DNA of 64,000 nt. It comes from Clostridia bacterium. Its GTDB lineage: Bacteria > Bacillota > Clostridia > Oscillospirales > Acutalibacteraceae. Every line of letters starts with the position of its first letter. The stretch's first letter is position 1. The notes beneath the pieces were generated by a model that worked only from the letters and a program-made list of their open reading frames with translations, did not search any database and was not told where the DNA came from. Position numbers and translations under genes: made by a program. The stretch lies in assembly GCA_017399405.1 (NCBI GenBank), contig JAFQCT010000016.1, positions 186,001-250,000 of the forward strand, in the 5' to 3' direction. This document shows, piece after piece, positions 9,198-20,562 of this stretch.

Positions 9198-9841
9198 TGT
9201 CACAGAAAGTCAACAATTATAATTTTGACGAATTCAAAAAACGCAATTTAATGAATGTTATAAGACCTGTAGGTAATCTTTTTTGCAAAACATACTACAA
9301 GGTTGAGTACATAGGTCTTGAAAATATTGACCGCAAAGATGGTTTCATTATTGCACCTAACCACATTACTGAATTTGACCCGTTGTTGATTGCAATGGCG
9401 TCAAAGCGTTTGTTTTACTACATTGGTAAATATGAATTATTCAAAAATCCACTTCTTGCAAAGGCAATTATAGGTTTGAATGGTTTTCCTATTATGCGTG
9501 GCAAGGGTGATATGCGTGCAATCAATTATGCTGTTGAGTTGGTACGCAGGGGAGAGGTGCTTTGTATTTTTCCTGAGGGTACCCGTTCGCCTGATGGAAC
9601 ACCAAAAGAAGCAAAATCGGGTGTAGGCTATATTGCTCGTCATGCGGGGGCGGATATTGTTCCAACTGCAATCTATATGGAAGATAAAGATAAAAAAGGC
9701 TCAAGGGTTATTGTGAAATTCGGCGAGCCAATCCGTTATAAAGATATGGGATTTACAGATGGTGGAAAAACATCTGAAAATAAGCGTGTTGCAAAGAGAG
9801 TTATGGATGAAATTGTTCGTCTTTGGGAGGAATGTAAATGA
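9197..9841 (+). CDS. plsC: 1-acyl-sn-glycerol-3-phosphate acyltransferase
   Basis: A 214-residue membrane-associated acyltransferase. The catalytic HxxxxD motif is NHITEFD, with His56 and Asp61, and the glycerophosphate-binding motif FPEGTRS follows at 125-131. The family makes phosphatidic acid from lysophosphatidic acid at the inner face of the membrane. It overlaps cmk by one base and the next gene by four (ATGA), so translation is coupled along the operon. Confidence 0.93.
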   Translation: MSQKVNNYNFDEFKKRNLMNVIRPVGNLFCKTYYKVEYIGLENIDRKDGFIIAPNHITEFDPLLIAMASKRLFYYIGKYELFKNPLLAKAIIGLNGFPIMRGKGDMRAINYAVELVRRGEVLCIFPEGTRSPDGTPKEAKSGVGYIARHAGADIVPTAIYMEDKDKKGSRVIVKFGEPIRYKDMGFTDGGKTSENKRVAKRVMDEIVRLWEECK

Positions 9842-11847
9842 AAATAACTCTTGCTAAAACTGCGGGTTTTTGTTTTGGAGTAAACAGAGCAGTAAATATG
9901 CTTTATGATTTGGTTTGTGATGGTGTAAATGTGTGCACATTAGGTCCTATTATTCACAATCCACAAGTCGTTGCTGATTTAGAAAATAAAGGCGTTGATA
10001 TTATTGATGATATTACAGATGCAAGTGATTGCAAAAAAGTTGTAATCCGAACCCACGGTGTTGAACAGAGTATTCTCAAATATTGCGAAAACCATTCACT
10101 TGATTATATTGATGCAACTTGTCCTTATGTGAAAAAAATTCATAAAATTGTGCAAAACAACTCTACTGAAGACTTACCTGTGCTTATTGCAGGTGATAAA
10201 AATCATCCTGAAGTTATCGGTATAAAGAGTTACTGTAATGGAGATTGTTTTGTATTTAACTCTGCTGAAGAACTTGAGGAAATCTTCAAAGGTAATAAAT
10301 TTAATGAAGAAAAACCATTTGTAGTTGTATCTCAGACTACTTTCAGCACAAAAGAATGGAAAAAATGTGTAAAAAAAATAAAAATACTATATACAAATGC
10401 AATAATTTTTGATACAATATGTAGTGCGACTGAAAAAAGACAGGCAGAGGCATTGTTATTATCAAAAGAAAATGATGCTATGATAATAATTGGTGGCCGG
10501 ACAAGTTCTAATACAGCTAAACTTAAAGCTGTTTGCGAGCCAAACTGCCCGACTTATTTGATTGAAACAGCAGAAGAGCTTCAGGACATAGCTTTATGTG
10601 ATGTTCAATCAATAGGCGTTACTGCCGGTGCATCAACACCTGACAGTATAATTAAGGAGGTTATAAAAACTATGTCCGAGAAATTTGAAAACACAAACAC
10701 AATAAATATGGAGGAAACAGGCTTCGAGCAGATGCTTGAGGAATCATTAAGTGCAATGAGTTCTGACCAGAATGTTGTTGGTACTGTTGTTGGCTTTACT
10801 AACACTGAAATTCAGGTTGAAATCGCTGGCAGAAAACATACAGGTTATGTTCCTTTTGAAGAATATAGTGATGACCCTGCAGCTGACCCTAAAGCTGAAC
10901 TTAAGGTTGGCGACGAAATCAAACTTCGCATTATGAAAACAAATGATGTTGAAGGTACAATCAAACTTTCAAAGCGTCTTTATGACCGCGGTGCTATCTG
11001 GGAAGGCCTTGAGGCTGACGACACAATCCGCGAGGGTGTTGTTACAGGTATTGTTGGTGATAACAAAGGTGTATTTGTTCAAAGCGGTGCAGTTAAAGTA
11101 TTTGTTCCTGCATCTCTTGCTAAAATGAGAAGAAGCGACTCACTTGAGGACCTTCTTAAAACAACTGTTGAATATAAAATCATCGAAGTTAATAAGATGA
11201 GAAGAAAAGTTGTTGGCTCAATCCGTGAAGTTGCAGTAGCAAAGCGTAAGGAAGTTGAAGATGCTTTCTGGGCAAATATTACTGAAGGTGCAGTTTATAC
11301 AGGTACAGTAAGAAGCCTTACAAACTATGGTGCATTCGTTGACCTGGGTGGCGTTGACGGTATGGTACATATCTCAGAACTTTCATGGCAGAGAATTAAG
11401 CACCCATCAGAAGTTGTAAGCGTTGGTGATACTGTTGAAGTTTATGTAAAAGAACTTGACAGAGAAAATAAGAAAATCTCTCTTGGTTACAAGAAAGTTG
11501 AAGATAATCCATGGGAAATCCTTAAGCGTGATTATCCAGTAGATAGTGAAGTTGATGCAAAGATTGTTAGCCTTACATCTTTCGGTGCATTTGCACAGAT
11601 TATTCCGGGTGTTGACGGTCTCGTTCACATTTCACAGATTTCACACAAACACATTGGTACACCTGCTGAAGTTCTTAAGGTAGGCGATGTTGTTAAAGCA
11701 AAGATTATGGAAATCGACTTTGATAAGAAACGCGTTAGCCTTTCAATCAAAGCTCTTGTTGAACCACCAGTAGTTGAAGAAACTACAGCTCCAGAAGTTG
11801 CTGAAACAGTTGCAGAAGAAGTTGCAGAAGCTCCTGTTGAAGAATAA
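9838..11847 (+). CDS. ispH: HMB-PP reductase IspH fused to ribosomal protein S1-like domains
   Basis: A 669-residue fusion. Residues 1 to about 280 are IspH (4-hydroxy-3-methylbut-2-enyl diphosphate reductase, last step of the MEP isoprenoid pathway). The three [4Fe-4S] cysteines are Cys12, Cys95 and Cys195, with conserved His40, His73 and His123. From about residue 300 there are four S1 RNA-binding repeats, the last two being the best preserved (GTVRSLTNYGAFVDLGGVDG and the SFGAFAQI repeat), then an acidic Val/Glu-rich tail. Fusions of this kind are known in Clostridia. An in-frame ATG at 10672 with a strong ribosome site could give the S1 part alone. It is the last gene of the operon. Confidence 0.95.
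   Translation: MKITLAKTAGFCFGVNRAVNMLYDLVCDGVNVCTLGPIIHNPQVVADLENKGVDIIDDITDASDCKKVVIRTHGVEQSILKYCENHSLDYIDATCPYVKKIHKIVQNNSTEDLPVLIAGDKNHPEVIGIKSYCNGDCFVFNSAEELEEIFKGNKFNEEKPFVVVSQTTFSTKEWKKCVKKIKILYTNAIIFDTICSATEKRQAEALLLSKENDAMIIIGGRTSSNTAKLKAVCEPNCPTYLIETAEELQDIALCDVQSIGVTAGASTPDSIIKEVIKTMSEKFENTNTINMEETGFEQMLEESLSAMSSDQNVVGTVVGFTNTEIQVEIAGRKHTGYVPFEEYSDDPAADPKAELKVGDEIKLRIMKTNDVEGTIKLSKRLYDRGAIWEGLEADDTIREGVVTGIVGDNKGVFVQSGAVKVFVPASLAKMRRSDSLEDLLKTTVEYKIIEVNKMRRKVVGSIREVAVAKRKEVEDAFWANITEGAVYTGTVRSLTNYGAFVDLGGVDGMVHISELSWQRIKHPSEVVSVGDTVEVYVKELDRENKKISLGYKKVEDNPWEILKRDYPVDSEVDAKIVSLTSFGAFAQIIPGVDGLVHISQISHKHIGTPAEVLKVGDVVKAKIMEIDFDKKRVSLSIKALVEPPVVEETTAPEVAETVAEEVAEAPVEE
10654..10674 (+). 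promoter_or_regulatory. Internal ribosome binding site and start at the IspH/S1 junction
   Basis: AAGGAGG at 10654-10660 is followed 11 bases later by an in-frame ATG at 10672. The predicted short product is 391 residues, beginning MSEKFENTN and containing all four S1 repeats. The site coincides with the domain boundary. The AAGGAGGTT also encodes Lys-Glu-Val of the IspH end, so it could be coincidental. Confidence 0.45.
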
Positions 11848-11882
11848 TTAAATCGGCATTAAGGCCGAAAAGCAGTTGATTT

Positions 11883-11926
11883 CAGGTCAGATGATGCTAA
11901 AACACCGTCTGACCTGTTTATTTTTT
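11883..11926 (+). terminator. Terminator of the ispH operon
   Basis: CAGGTCAGA at 11883-11891 pairs perfectly with TCTGACCTG at 11908-11916 and is followed by TTTATTTTTT. The loop is 16 bases. Confidence 0.85.
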
Positions 11927-11939
11927 ATGAGGTATTATT

Positions 11940-13667
11940 ATGAGAAAAGGTTTTGCAGTATTATCAGGAATGGCAGCCGCAGGTGCTGCTTTGGGTAGTA
12001 GTCTGTTATATTTTAAGAAGAATAACATTTGTCCTCGTTGTGAAATAAAAAAAGCACTTGCAAAAACAAAAATTCATTACACAAAGGATGAAATGTATAA
12101 TAATGGTGCTGCTTTAACACCGCCAATGGGATGGTCAAGCTGGAACATTTTCAGACATAAGATTGATGAAAATGTAATACTCCAGATTGCAAAAGCAGTT
12201 AAAGACTCAGGTCTTGCTGACGCGGGTTATGTATATATCAACCTTGATGACTGTTGGCAATCTTCAATGCGTGACGAAAATGGAAAAATGCAAGGAGATT
12301 TAACAACATTTCCACACGGTATTAAATGGCTTGTTGAACAAGTAAATGCTATGGGACTTAAACTTGGTATCTATTCATCAAATGGAACACTTACTTGTGA
12401 AGATTTACCTGCATCACTTTATAATGAAAGAATTGATGCCGAAACTTTTGCTGAGTGGGGTGTAGAATATTTCAAATACGACTATTGCCATCATGTGCTT
12501 ATTCCAACTGATGCACCATACATTGATAGCATCTCTGTTGGTGGCAACGGTATTGAGGGTGAACTTGTATTCCCTGCAAAAGATGCTGTGCTTAAAGGCG
12601 AGGCAAAAGTTGTTAATGAAGAAGATGGTAAATCTTATGTAAAGGGTATTTACAGTAATATGGGCTCAATTGAGTTCAATAATATTGTTGTTCCGAATGA
12701 TGGGGAATACATTTTGACTCTTGTTATGAGAAAAAATACCTGTGATGGTCAGTTCTGCGTTATAACAGTAAATAATACCGATAAATATGATTTCCTTATC
12801 GCAAAGCAAAAAGCGTTTTCCCGTGAAGGCAGAAGACAAATTAAGATAAATCTTAAAGCAGGTAATAATACTATTTCTATTGCAAACCCTGTTGGTTCTC
12901 CAATGGATAGTGCTGCTATGCAGTATGAAAAAATGGGTAGAGAACTCCAGCGCGCTACAAAGAAATTCGCAGAAGAGAATAATTGCGAAGAAAAGAAAAT
13001 CCTTTATTCAATCTGCGAATGGGGAAATAACCAGCCTTGGAAATGGGGCGGAAAAGCGGGTAATATTTGGCGAACAACACCTGACATTCAACCATTTTGG
13101 GCATCTGTTGTTGGCATTTATGAGGTTAATGTTAGACTTGCAAAATATGCTCAACCTGGTGCGTTTAATGACCCTGATATGCTTGAAGTTGGTAATGGTA
13201 AACTTACTGTTGAAGAGAACAAATCTCACTTTACATTGTGGGCAATGATGGCAGCACCCCTTATTCTCGGTAATGATATTCGTAATTTCATTAAAGCAGA
13301 CGGTACAGTTGATACAGATAATAAAATTCTTGAAATTCTTACAAATAAAGATGTTATTTCTGTTGACCAAGATAAACTTGGCATTCAATGTTCAAGAGTA
13401 AAAACAAATGGTATTACAGATGTGCTTGTTAAACCACTTGAAAACAATGAAGTTGCGATTTGTTTCTTCAATAAAGGTATTTCAAAAGCAAAAATGAGTT
13501 ATTCAATAGCAGATTTGCATAATATTGTAAATGTTACATTACCACAAGCTGAAAAATACTTATGTAAAGATTTGTGGGATAAAACAGAAACAGTAGTAAA
13601 TGACACTATTTCTGCTGAAGTTCCATCACATGGTGTAAAGGTTTATAGAATTTCTGCGTTGAAGTAA
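11940..13667 (+). CDS. Alpha-galactosidase, GH27 family, with inserted carbohydrate-binding-like domain
   Basis: A 575-residue protein. Residues 5-26 form an Ala/Gly-rich hydrophobic segment that may act as an uncleaved membrane anchor. The GH27 barrel starts at LTPPMGWSSWN (59-69). The expected nucleophile is Asp181 in KYDYC, and the acid/base Asp lies in FNDPDML (about 413). Between them, residues about 200-317 form a beta-rich insertion resembling a CBM35/CBM6 fold (EGELVFPAKDAVLKG through LKAGNNTISIANP). That is an unusual place for a binding module. The family removes alpha-1,6-galactose from melibiose, raffinose or galactomannan. Its 3' end overlaps the convergent gene on the minus strand by about 60 bases. 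Confidence 0.88.
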   Translation: MRKGFAVLSGMAAAGAALGSSLLYFKKNNICPRCEIKKALAKTKIHYTKDEMYNNGAALTPPMGWSSWNIFRHKIDENVILQIAKAVKDSGLADAGYVYINLDDCWQSSMRDENGKMQGDLTTFPHGIKWLVEQVNAMGLKLGIYSSNGTLTCEDLPASLYNERIDAETFAEWGVEYFKYDYCHHVLIPTDAPYIDSISVGGNGIEGELVFPAKDAVLKGEAKVVNEEDGKSYVKGIYSNMGSIEFNNIVVPNDGEYILTLVMRKNTCDGQFCVITVNNTDKYDFLIAKQKAFSREGRRQIKINLKAGNNTISIANPVGSPMDSAAMQYEKMGRELQRATKKFAEENNCEEKKILYSICEWGNNQPWKWGGKAGNIWRTTPDIQPFWASVVGIYEVNVRLAKYAQPGAFNDPDMLEVGNGKLTVEENKSHFTLWAMMAAPLILGNDIRNFIKADGTVDTDNKILEILTNKDVISVDQDKLGIQCSRVKTNGITDVLVKPLENNEVAICFFNKGISKAKMSYSIADLHNIVNVTLPQAEKYLCKDLWDKTETVVNDTISAEVPSHGVKVYRISALK

Positions 13668-14037
13668 TTTTGTTAATCGTACTAAACATTGTTAATACTA
13701 CAAGTGAAATGATATACCAACAAAAACAAAATGGTAATGAGATTATTCCAAGAAAGTTTATAGGTGTGTTTGTGTAATCCCAAACAGCAAGATTAAAAGT
13801 TTTATTAACTACTAATCCAACTGTTAATTCTAAAGTTGTAATAATCAACGCACCGACCAATGCTTTTTTATATATTGATGTGCTTTCAAAGGATTTATTT
13901 ATAATATACAGACATAAAAAAGCTGACCCGCCGGTTATAATCATTGACCAGTGAGTGTATCCTCTGAATGCAATTTCAATAAGTCCGTATCCAAGTCCAC
14001 CGAAGCAAAACAAAAACAAATATTTTTCAAAATTCAT
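13606..14037 (-). CDS. Small membrane protein, PF06541 (putative ABC transporter permease, CmpB-like)
   Basis: A 143-residue hydrophobic protein with about four membrane segments. It has the features I associate with PF06541: a Gly-Tyr-Thr-His-Trp segment after the first helix (FRGYTHWSM), the ELTVG-x-x-VNK motif, and VWDYTNTPINFLG. I chose the ATG at 14037 because AAGGTGA lies just upstream; the frame extends to 14073 without a ribosome site. The function of the family is not established. The gene runs about 60 bases into the end of the alpha-galactosidase gene on the other strand. Confidence 0.7.
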   Translation of the reverse strand: MNFEKYLFLFCFGGLGYGLIEIAFRGYTHWSMIITGGSAFLCLYIINKSFESTSIYKKALVGALIITTLELTVGLVVNKTFNLAVWDYTNTPINFLGIISLPFCFCWYIISLVVLTMFSTINKITSTQKFYKPLHHVMELQQK

Positions 14038-14060
14038 TACGCAATCACCTTGATTTAGTG

Positions 14061-14089
14061 TTGACACAAACATTTAATTTATGTATAGC
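14061..14089 (+). promoter_or_regulatory. Predicted promoter of yunB-ligA
   Basis: TTGACA (14061-14066) and TATAGC (14084-14089) are 17 bases apart, upstream of the TTG start of yunB. It looks vegetative (sigma-A) rather than sporulation-specific, which would suit ligA downstream. Confidence 0.55.
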
Positions 14090-14111
14090 ATAAAATGGTC
14101 AGGGTGATTGT

Positions 14112-16743
<2,632 letters not shown>

Positions 16744-16821
16744 TTTAGCGTAGTGCATATTTCCATGCTTACTTTTTGTGATTCAGTGAATAGACCTAAA
16801 AATTTTGTGTTAATATTCAAT

Positions 16822-16858
16822 ACAACCTGCAATTCTATGAATCGTAGGTTGTTTTTTT
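16822..16858 (+). terminator. Terminator of yunB-ligA
   Basis: ACAACCT at 16822-16828 pairs with AGGTTGT at 16846-16852, with additional imperfect pairing in the loop, and is followed by a run of T to 16858. Confidence 0.8.
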
Positions 16859-16898
16859 ATGTGTATAAATGTATAATGATGGCAAAGGAAGTGGTTTA

Positions 16899-17972
16899 AT
16901 GAATTCCGAAAAAACAGGTTCATTTATAGCAGAACTTCGCAAACAAAAAAATATGACACAAAAAGAACTTGCTAAAAAACTTGGAGTTACTGATAAAGCA
17001 ATTTCTCGTTGGGAAACAGGCAGAGGATACCCTGATATTGAAATATTGCCTGACCTTGCAGATGTGTTTTCGGTTTCCATAAATGAATTGCTTAATGGTA
17101 AAATTCAACCAAAGGGGCAACCAATTTATATACCTTATGGCAATCTCGAATTTGTATGTAATACTGCAAAAGCTAACAGGAAAAAACAAAAAAAGCAATT
17201 CAATATAATTGTTGCAGTTTTTCTTTTTATGATTCTATTACTTTTTGGAATAATGGTTATAAATGGTGTGAAAACTTATACCGAATATATGGTGGGTTCT
17301 AATAATTGTATTATTCAATCCGATTATTCATATCTTATGTATTATAACAAGAAATATGTTCCATTGGATACGGGATATATAGAAAAACATCAGCCATCTG
17401 AAAATGGTGCTTATGATTGCAAAATTGGTGAAATAGCTGTTGATATGGCAAAAATTCAAGACTATGGATTTATAGACAGAATATTCTGTGAAGATAGATT
17501 GTATTATATAAAGGGTATAGCAAACGATGATATTGTTTATCTTTATACAGATTACGATTTGCTTTCAACACAGTATTATGTTAAAGAAGACAAATTTGAA
17601 TATTATAGTAAAATATTAGAAAATGCAAATCCTATAAATTATTGTGCACAAATTGAGCAAAAAGATTATAATTCTAAAGATATTTCATTAAGCGATGAAT
17701 TAGTAAAAGCTATAAGAGAAGCGGAAAATAATAAAAAGAATTTAACTGTTGATACAAGCACAAATCGTAGTAGCGGGGAAGAACACATTTTTATTCATGC
17801 TTATGAAAATAATATGATTTTTTATCAATTTAAGGGAGAATTACTTTATAAAAATGAAGAATATTATTGGTATCCATATCAGGGATATCCTGATTACACT
17901 TCAAACCCATATCAAATTGACGAAAAATATTATAATGAATTAAAAGAATTATTTTCTTATATGTATCAATAA
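16899..17972 (+). CDS. XRE-family regulator with membrane anchor and extracytoplasmic domain
   Basis: The protein has 357 residues. Residues about 5-65 are an XRE helix-turn-helix (MTQKELAKKLGVTDKAISRWETGRGYP). A single transmembrane helix follows near residues 100-122. The remaining C-terminal region of about 230 residues is polar and Tyr-rich, has no motif I recognise, and should lie outside. The layout suggests a one-component membrane sensor. I chose the ATG at 16899 because AAAGGAAGTGG precedes it; an upstream in-frame ATG at 16869 has none. It is flanked by terminators on both sides, so it is monocistronic. Its target is unknown. Confidence 0.75.
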   Translation: MNSEKTGSFIAELRKQKNMTQKELAKKLGVTDKAISRWETGRGYPDIEILPDLADVFSVSINELLNGKIQPKGQPIYIPYGNLEFVCNTAKANRKKQKKQFNIIVAVFLFMILLLFGIMVINGVKTYTEYMVGSNNCIIQSDYSYLMYYNKKYVPLDTGYIEKHQPSENGAYDCKIGEIAVDMAKIQDYGFIDRIFCEDRLYYIKGIANDDIVYLYTDYDLLSTQYYVKEDKFEYYSKILENANPINYCAQIEQKDYNSKDISLSDELVKAIREAENNKKNLTVDTSTNRSSGEEHIFIHAYENNMIFYQFKGELLYKNEEYYWYPYQGYPDYTSNPYQIDEKYYNELKELFSYMYQ

Positions 17973-17987
17973 TTCCTTTGCAATAAA

Positions 17988-18015
17988 GAAGGACGGTTTA
18001 ATAAAACCGTCCTTC
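17988..18015. terminator. Bidirectional terminator
   Basis: A perfect 12-bp stem, GAAGGACGGTTT/AAACCGTCCTTC, with a 4-base loop, between the convergent XRE regulator and pseudouridine synthase genes. T-rich tails lie on both sides. Confidence 0.85.
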
Positions 18016-18021
18016 TTGTCT

Positions 18022-18984
18022 TTATAAACCCTTATTATAAAACTCATTCTTAAACCATACATCATCAACCTCAAATTCCTTATGGTTTAAGTATTCAAGT
18101 ATTCCTGCATCTGTTGTGAAATTAAAAACAAGTTTATATGAATATAAAAACTGCTTTTTATAACCATATTTTTTATTTTGAGCATTAGTGCCATATTTTC
18201 CATCACCAAGTAATGGGTGACCGATTGATGCAAAATGTGCTCTAATTTGATGTGTTCTTCCTGTGAGCAATTCAACCTCAACAAGTGATAAATCTCCATC
18301 ACTATCAATAACATTATATTTTGTACGGATTTCTTTTGAATCTTCAATTTTCTTTTTAGAAACTGTAACCTTGTTTTTGCTTTCGTCTTTAACAAGATAT
18401 CCATCAAGAAGACCGCTCTTTTTCTTAATTTCGCCGTGAACTATGCAAAGATAAAATTTGTGCAACTCACGGTCTTTCATTTTCTGGTTAAGAATACGAA
18501 GTGTTTCAGCATTTTTAGCTGCAATTACAATACCACCTGTATTACGGTCAATTCTATTCACAAGAGATGGTACAAATGAGTTTTCGTCATCAGGTTTGTA
18601 TTCACCCTTTTCATAAAGATATCGCTTGATTCTGCCAATCAATGTGTCAATATATTCATTATCGTCAGGGTGGGAGAGTACACCAACTTTTTTATCACAA
18701 AGTATAATGTTTTCATCTTCATAAATAATGTTGAGATTTTTAGATGCTTTAAGAAAATCATACTTTTCAGGTGCTTTTTCAAAAAACTCGTCATTTATAT
18801 ACATATCAACAATATCACCGAGATTAAGACGAGTTGAAATCTCAGCACGCTTACCGTTTACCTTAATTCTTTTAATTCTTATGTACTTATACATAAGCGT
18901 TTTAGGTAGTAGGGGAACGGATTTAGTAATAAATTTGTCAAGTCGCTGGTCAGCGTCATTTTTGTTGATAGTAAAACTTTTCAT
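18022..18984 (-). CDS. RluA-family pseudouridine synthase
   Basis: A 320-residue protein with an N-terminal S4 RNA-binding domain (residues about 10-65). The RluA catalytic domain follows. The catalytic aspartate is Asp146 in RIDRNTGG, followed by the HxxxR-type segment LTGRTHQIRAHFASIGHPLLGD. It isomerises uridine in rRNA or tRNA. Which site it modifies (RluC, RluD or other) cannot be told from the sequence. It is a single gene ending at the shared terminator. Confidence 0.92.
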   Translation of the reverse strand: MKSFTINKNDADQRLDKFITKSVPLLPKTLMYKYIRIKRIKVNGKRAEISTRLNLGDIVDMYINDEFFEKAPEKYDFLKASKNLNIIYEDENIILCDKKVGVLSHPDDNEYIDTLIGRIKRYLYEKGEYKPDDENSFVPSLVNRIDRNTGGIVIAAKNAETLRILNQKMKDRELHKFYLCIVHGEIKKKSGLLDGYLVKDESKNKVTVSKKKIEDSKEIRTKYNVIDSDGDLSLVEVELLTGRTHQIRAHFASIGHPLLGDGKYGTNAQNKKYGYKKQFLYSYKLVFNFTTDAGILEYLNHKEFEVDDVWFKNEFYNKGL

Positions 18985-19041
18985 TTTTGCACCTCAATTT
19001 TTTATCAATTAAATATACCACAACTTAAATTGCTTTTCAAC

Positions 19042-19070
19042 TTGAAACTTACAATAATTTAGTATAGAAT
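19042..19070 (+). promoter_or_regulatory. Predicted promoter of the 19088 gene
   Basis: TTGAAA (19042-19047) and TAGAAT (19065-19070) with a 17-base spacer, a few bases before the AAAGGTGAT ribosome site. Confidence 0.45.
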
Positions 19071-19087
19071 AATAAAAGGTGATAAAA

Positions 19088-19621
19088 ATGGAGATAAACA
19101 AATTTCATTATAAGCAGTTAACAGAACGGAAAAGGATGTACATTGATGCAACAACACTTAAAATTCGTGAAAAATTAAATGTTGCATTCAAAAATCCAAC
19201 TGCTGAAGACGATATGACGGGTATTTTCGGTAAGTTTAATAAATTTGATAAAATGTATAAAGTAAAATACATTTACACTCGTAACAAACAATTGCAACCA
19301 ATGACTTTTGACAGATATCATTATCTTGTCGATGTTGGTGAAGACGAAAATGGCTCGTATATCGAATACGCAATGGTTTATGACAAACTTTATGACCCGT
19401 TAATAAGAATTGTTTACATAATTGCTGTTTTTGCGGTACTTGCCTATCTTCTTTATGCGTATAAACTTGGTGCTATGAGCATTTTTTCTGCAGGTGTTCT
19501 TGGTGTAATTGTAGTTGCATCTATTGTTCTTGTGCTTAAAAAATCTAAAGAATCTAAAGAAGAGTGTCTAAAAGCTGAAAAATTATTCAAAAATTTAATT
19601 TCGGATATAGATTTTAGTTGA
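19088..19621 (+). CDS. Unknown protein with two C-terminal membrane helices
   Basis: A 177-residue protein I do not recognise. Residues 1-100 are polar and basic. Two hydrophobic helices follow at about 104-124 and 129-149, then a charged Lys/Glu tail. No catalytic motif is visible. The ATG at 19088 is chosen because AAAGGTGAT lies 5 bases upstream. The stop codon overlaps the -35 box of the next operon's promoter. Confidence 0.65.
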   Translation: MEINKFHYKQLTERKRMYIDATTLKIREKLNVAFKNPTAEDDMTGIFGKFNKFDKMYKVKYIYTRNKQLQPMTFDRYHYLVDVGEDENGSYIEYAMVYDKLYDPLIRIVYIIAVFAVLAYLLYAYKLGAMSIFSAGVLGVIVVASIVLVLKKSKESKEECLKAEKLFKNLISDIDFS

Positions 19622-19646
19622 CAAAACTTATTTAATGATGTATTAT
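19618..19646 (+). promoter_or_regulatory. Predicted promoter of the polar amino-acid ABC operon
   Basis: TTGACA (19618-19623) and TATTAT (19641-19646) are exactly 17 bases apart, a near-consensus sigma-A promoter. The -35 box includes the stop codon of the preceding gene. Confidence 0.75.
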
Positions 19647-19689
19647 ATTAGCGTATTAACACTTTAACACACTAAAAGGAGTTAGAATT

Positions 19690-20478
19690 ATGAAAATGAA
19701 AAAAATCCTCGCTGTCATTATGGCAGTACTTATGATTGCAGTTTGCTTTGCAGGTTGCGGTGAAGACAAAGAAAAGACAGATATGGAATATGTTAAAGAA
19801 AAAGGCAAACTTGTTGTTGGTATTACTGATTTCGAACCAATGGATTACGAAGATAAAGATGGTAATTGGATTGGCTTTGATGCTGATATGGCAAAGGCTT
19901 TTGCTAAATATCTTGGCGTTGAGGTTGAATTTGTTGAAATCAACTGGGACAACAAGATTATGGAACTTGATGGTAAAAACATTGACTGCGTATGGAACGG
20001 TATGACACTTACTGATGAAGTAAAAGCTGGTATGGATTGCTCAAAACCATATTGCAATAACGCTCAGGTTATTGTTGTTCCTGCAGATAAGGCAGACCAA
20101 TACAAAACAGCAGCAGATTGCAAAGAGCTTACATTCGCTGTTGAAGCAGGTTCAGCAGGTAAAGACCAGGCAGTAGCAAATGAACTCAAATATACTGAAG
20201 TTCTTGACCAGGCAACAGCACTTTCAGAAGTTGCTGCAGGTACTTGTGATGCTGCTATTATCGACTCACTTATGGCTGGTGCAATGATTGGTGAAGGTAC
20301 AGGTTATGCAAATCTTACTTACACAGCATCTCTTAATAGTGAAGAGTATGGTGTAGGTTTCCGTAAGGGTTCAGACCTTGTTGCTGAGTTTAATATGTTC
20401 TTTGATGCTGAAGTAGCAAATGGTAATGTTCAGAAAGTTGCTGAAACATACGGTGTTCAGGAAGCACTTATTAAGTAA
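19690..20478 (+). CDS. Amino-acid ABC transporter, substrate-binding lipoprotein
   Basis: A 262-residue type II periplasmic-binding fold (SBP family 3). Residues 1-22 are a signal peptide with lipobox FAGC, and Cys23 is the lipid anchor. The mature protein begins the typical SBP_bac_3 pattern, GKLVVGITDFEPMDYEDKDGNWIGFDADMAKA split across the first strands, and later has DCVWNGMT. It would capture polar amino acids outside the membrane. AAGGAGTTAG precedes the start. It is separated from the permease gene by a strong hairpin, consistent with higher expression of the binding protein. Confidence 0.92.
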   Translation: MKMKKILAVIMAVLMIAVCFAGCGEDKEKTDMEYVKEKGKLVVGITDFEPMDYEDKDGNWIGFDADMAKAFAKYLGVEVEFVEINWDNKIMELDGKNIDCVWNGMTLTDEVKAGMDCSKPYCNNAQVIVVPADKADQYKTAADCKELTFAVEAGSAGKDQAVANELKYTEVLDQATALSEVAAGTCDAAIIDSLMAGAMIGEGTGYANLTYTASLNSEEYGVGFRKGSDLVAEFNMFFDAEVANGNVQKVAETYGVQEALIK

Positions 20479-20500
20479 TTCAAGAAAGTTTCAATAATTT

Positions 20501-20534
20501 AAGAAGAGAGTGTTTTATGCACTCTCTTCTTTTG
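20501..20534 (+). terminator. Intercistronic hairpin (partial terminator) after the binding-protein gene
   Basis: AAGAAGAGAGTG at 20501-20512 pairs perfectly with CACTCTCTTCTT at 20520-20531, followed by TTTT. It lies inside the operon, so it probably lets only part of transcription continue to permease and ATPase and protects the upstream message. Confidence 0.8.
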
Positions 20535-20562
20535 GCGTAATAAATTAGATAGGGTGTTATAA

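Noticed and set aside
11940-12015. A classical cleavable signal peptide on the alpha-galactosidase.
   Set aside because: The hydrophobic stretch is Ala/Gly-rich and lacks a clear cleavage site; an uncleaved anchor is as likely, so I do not claim secretion.
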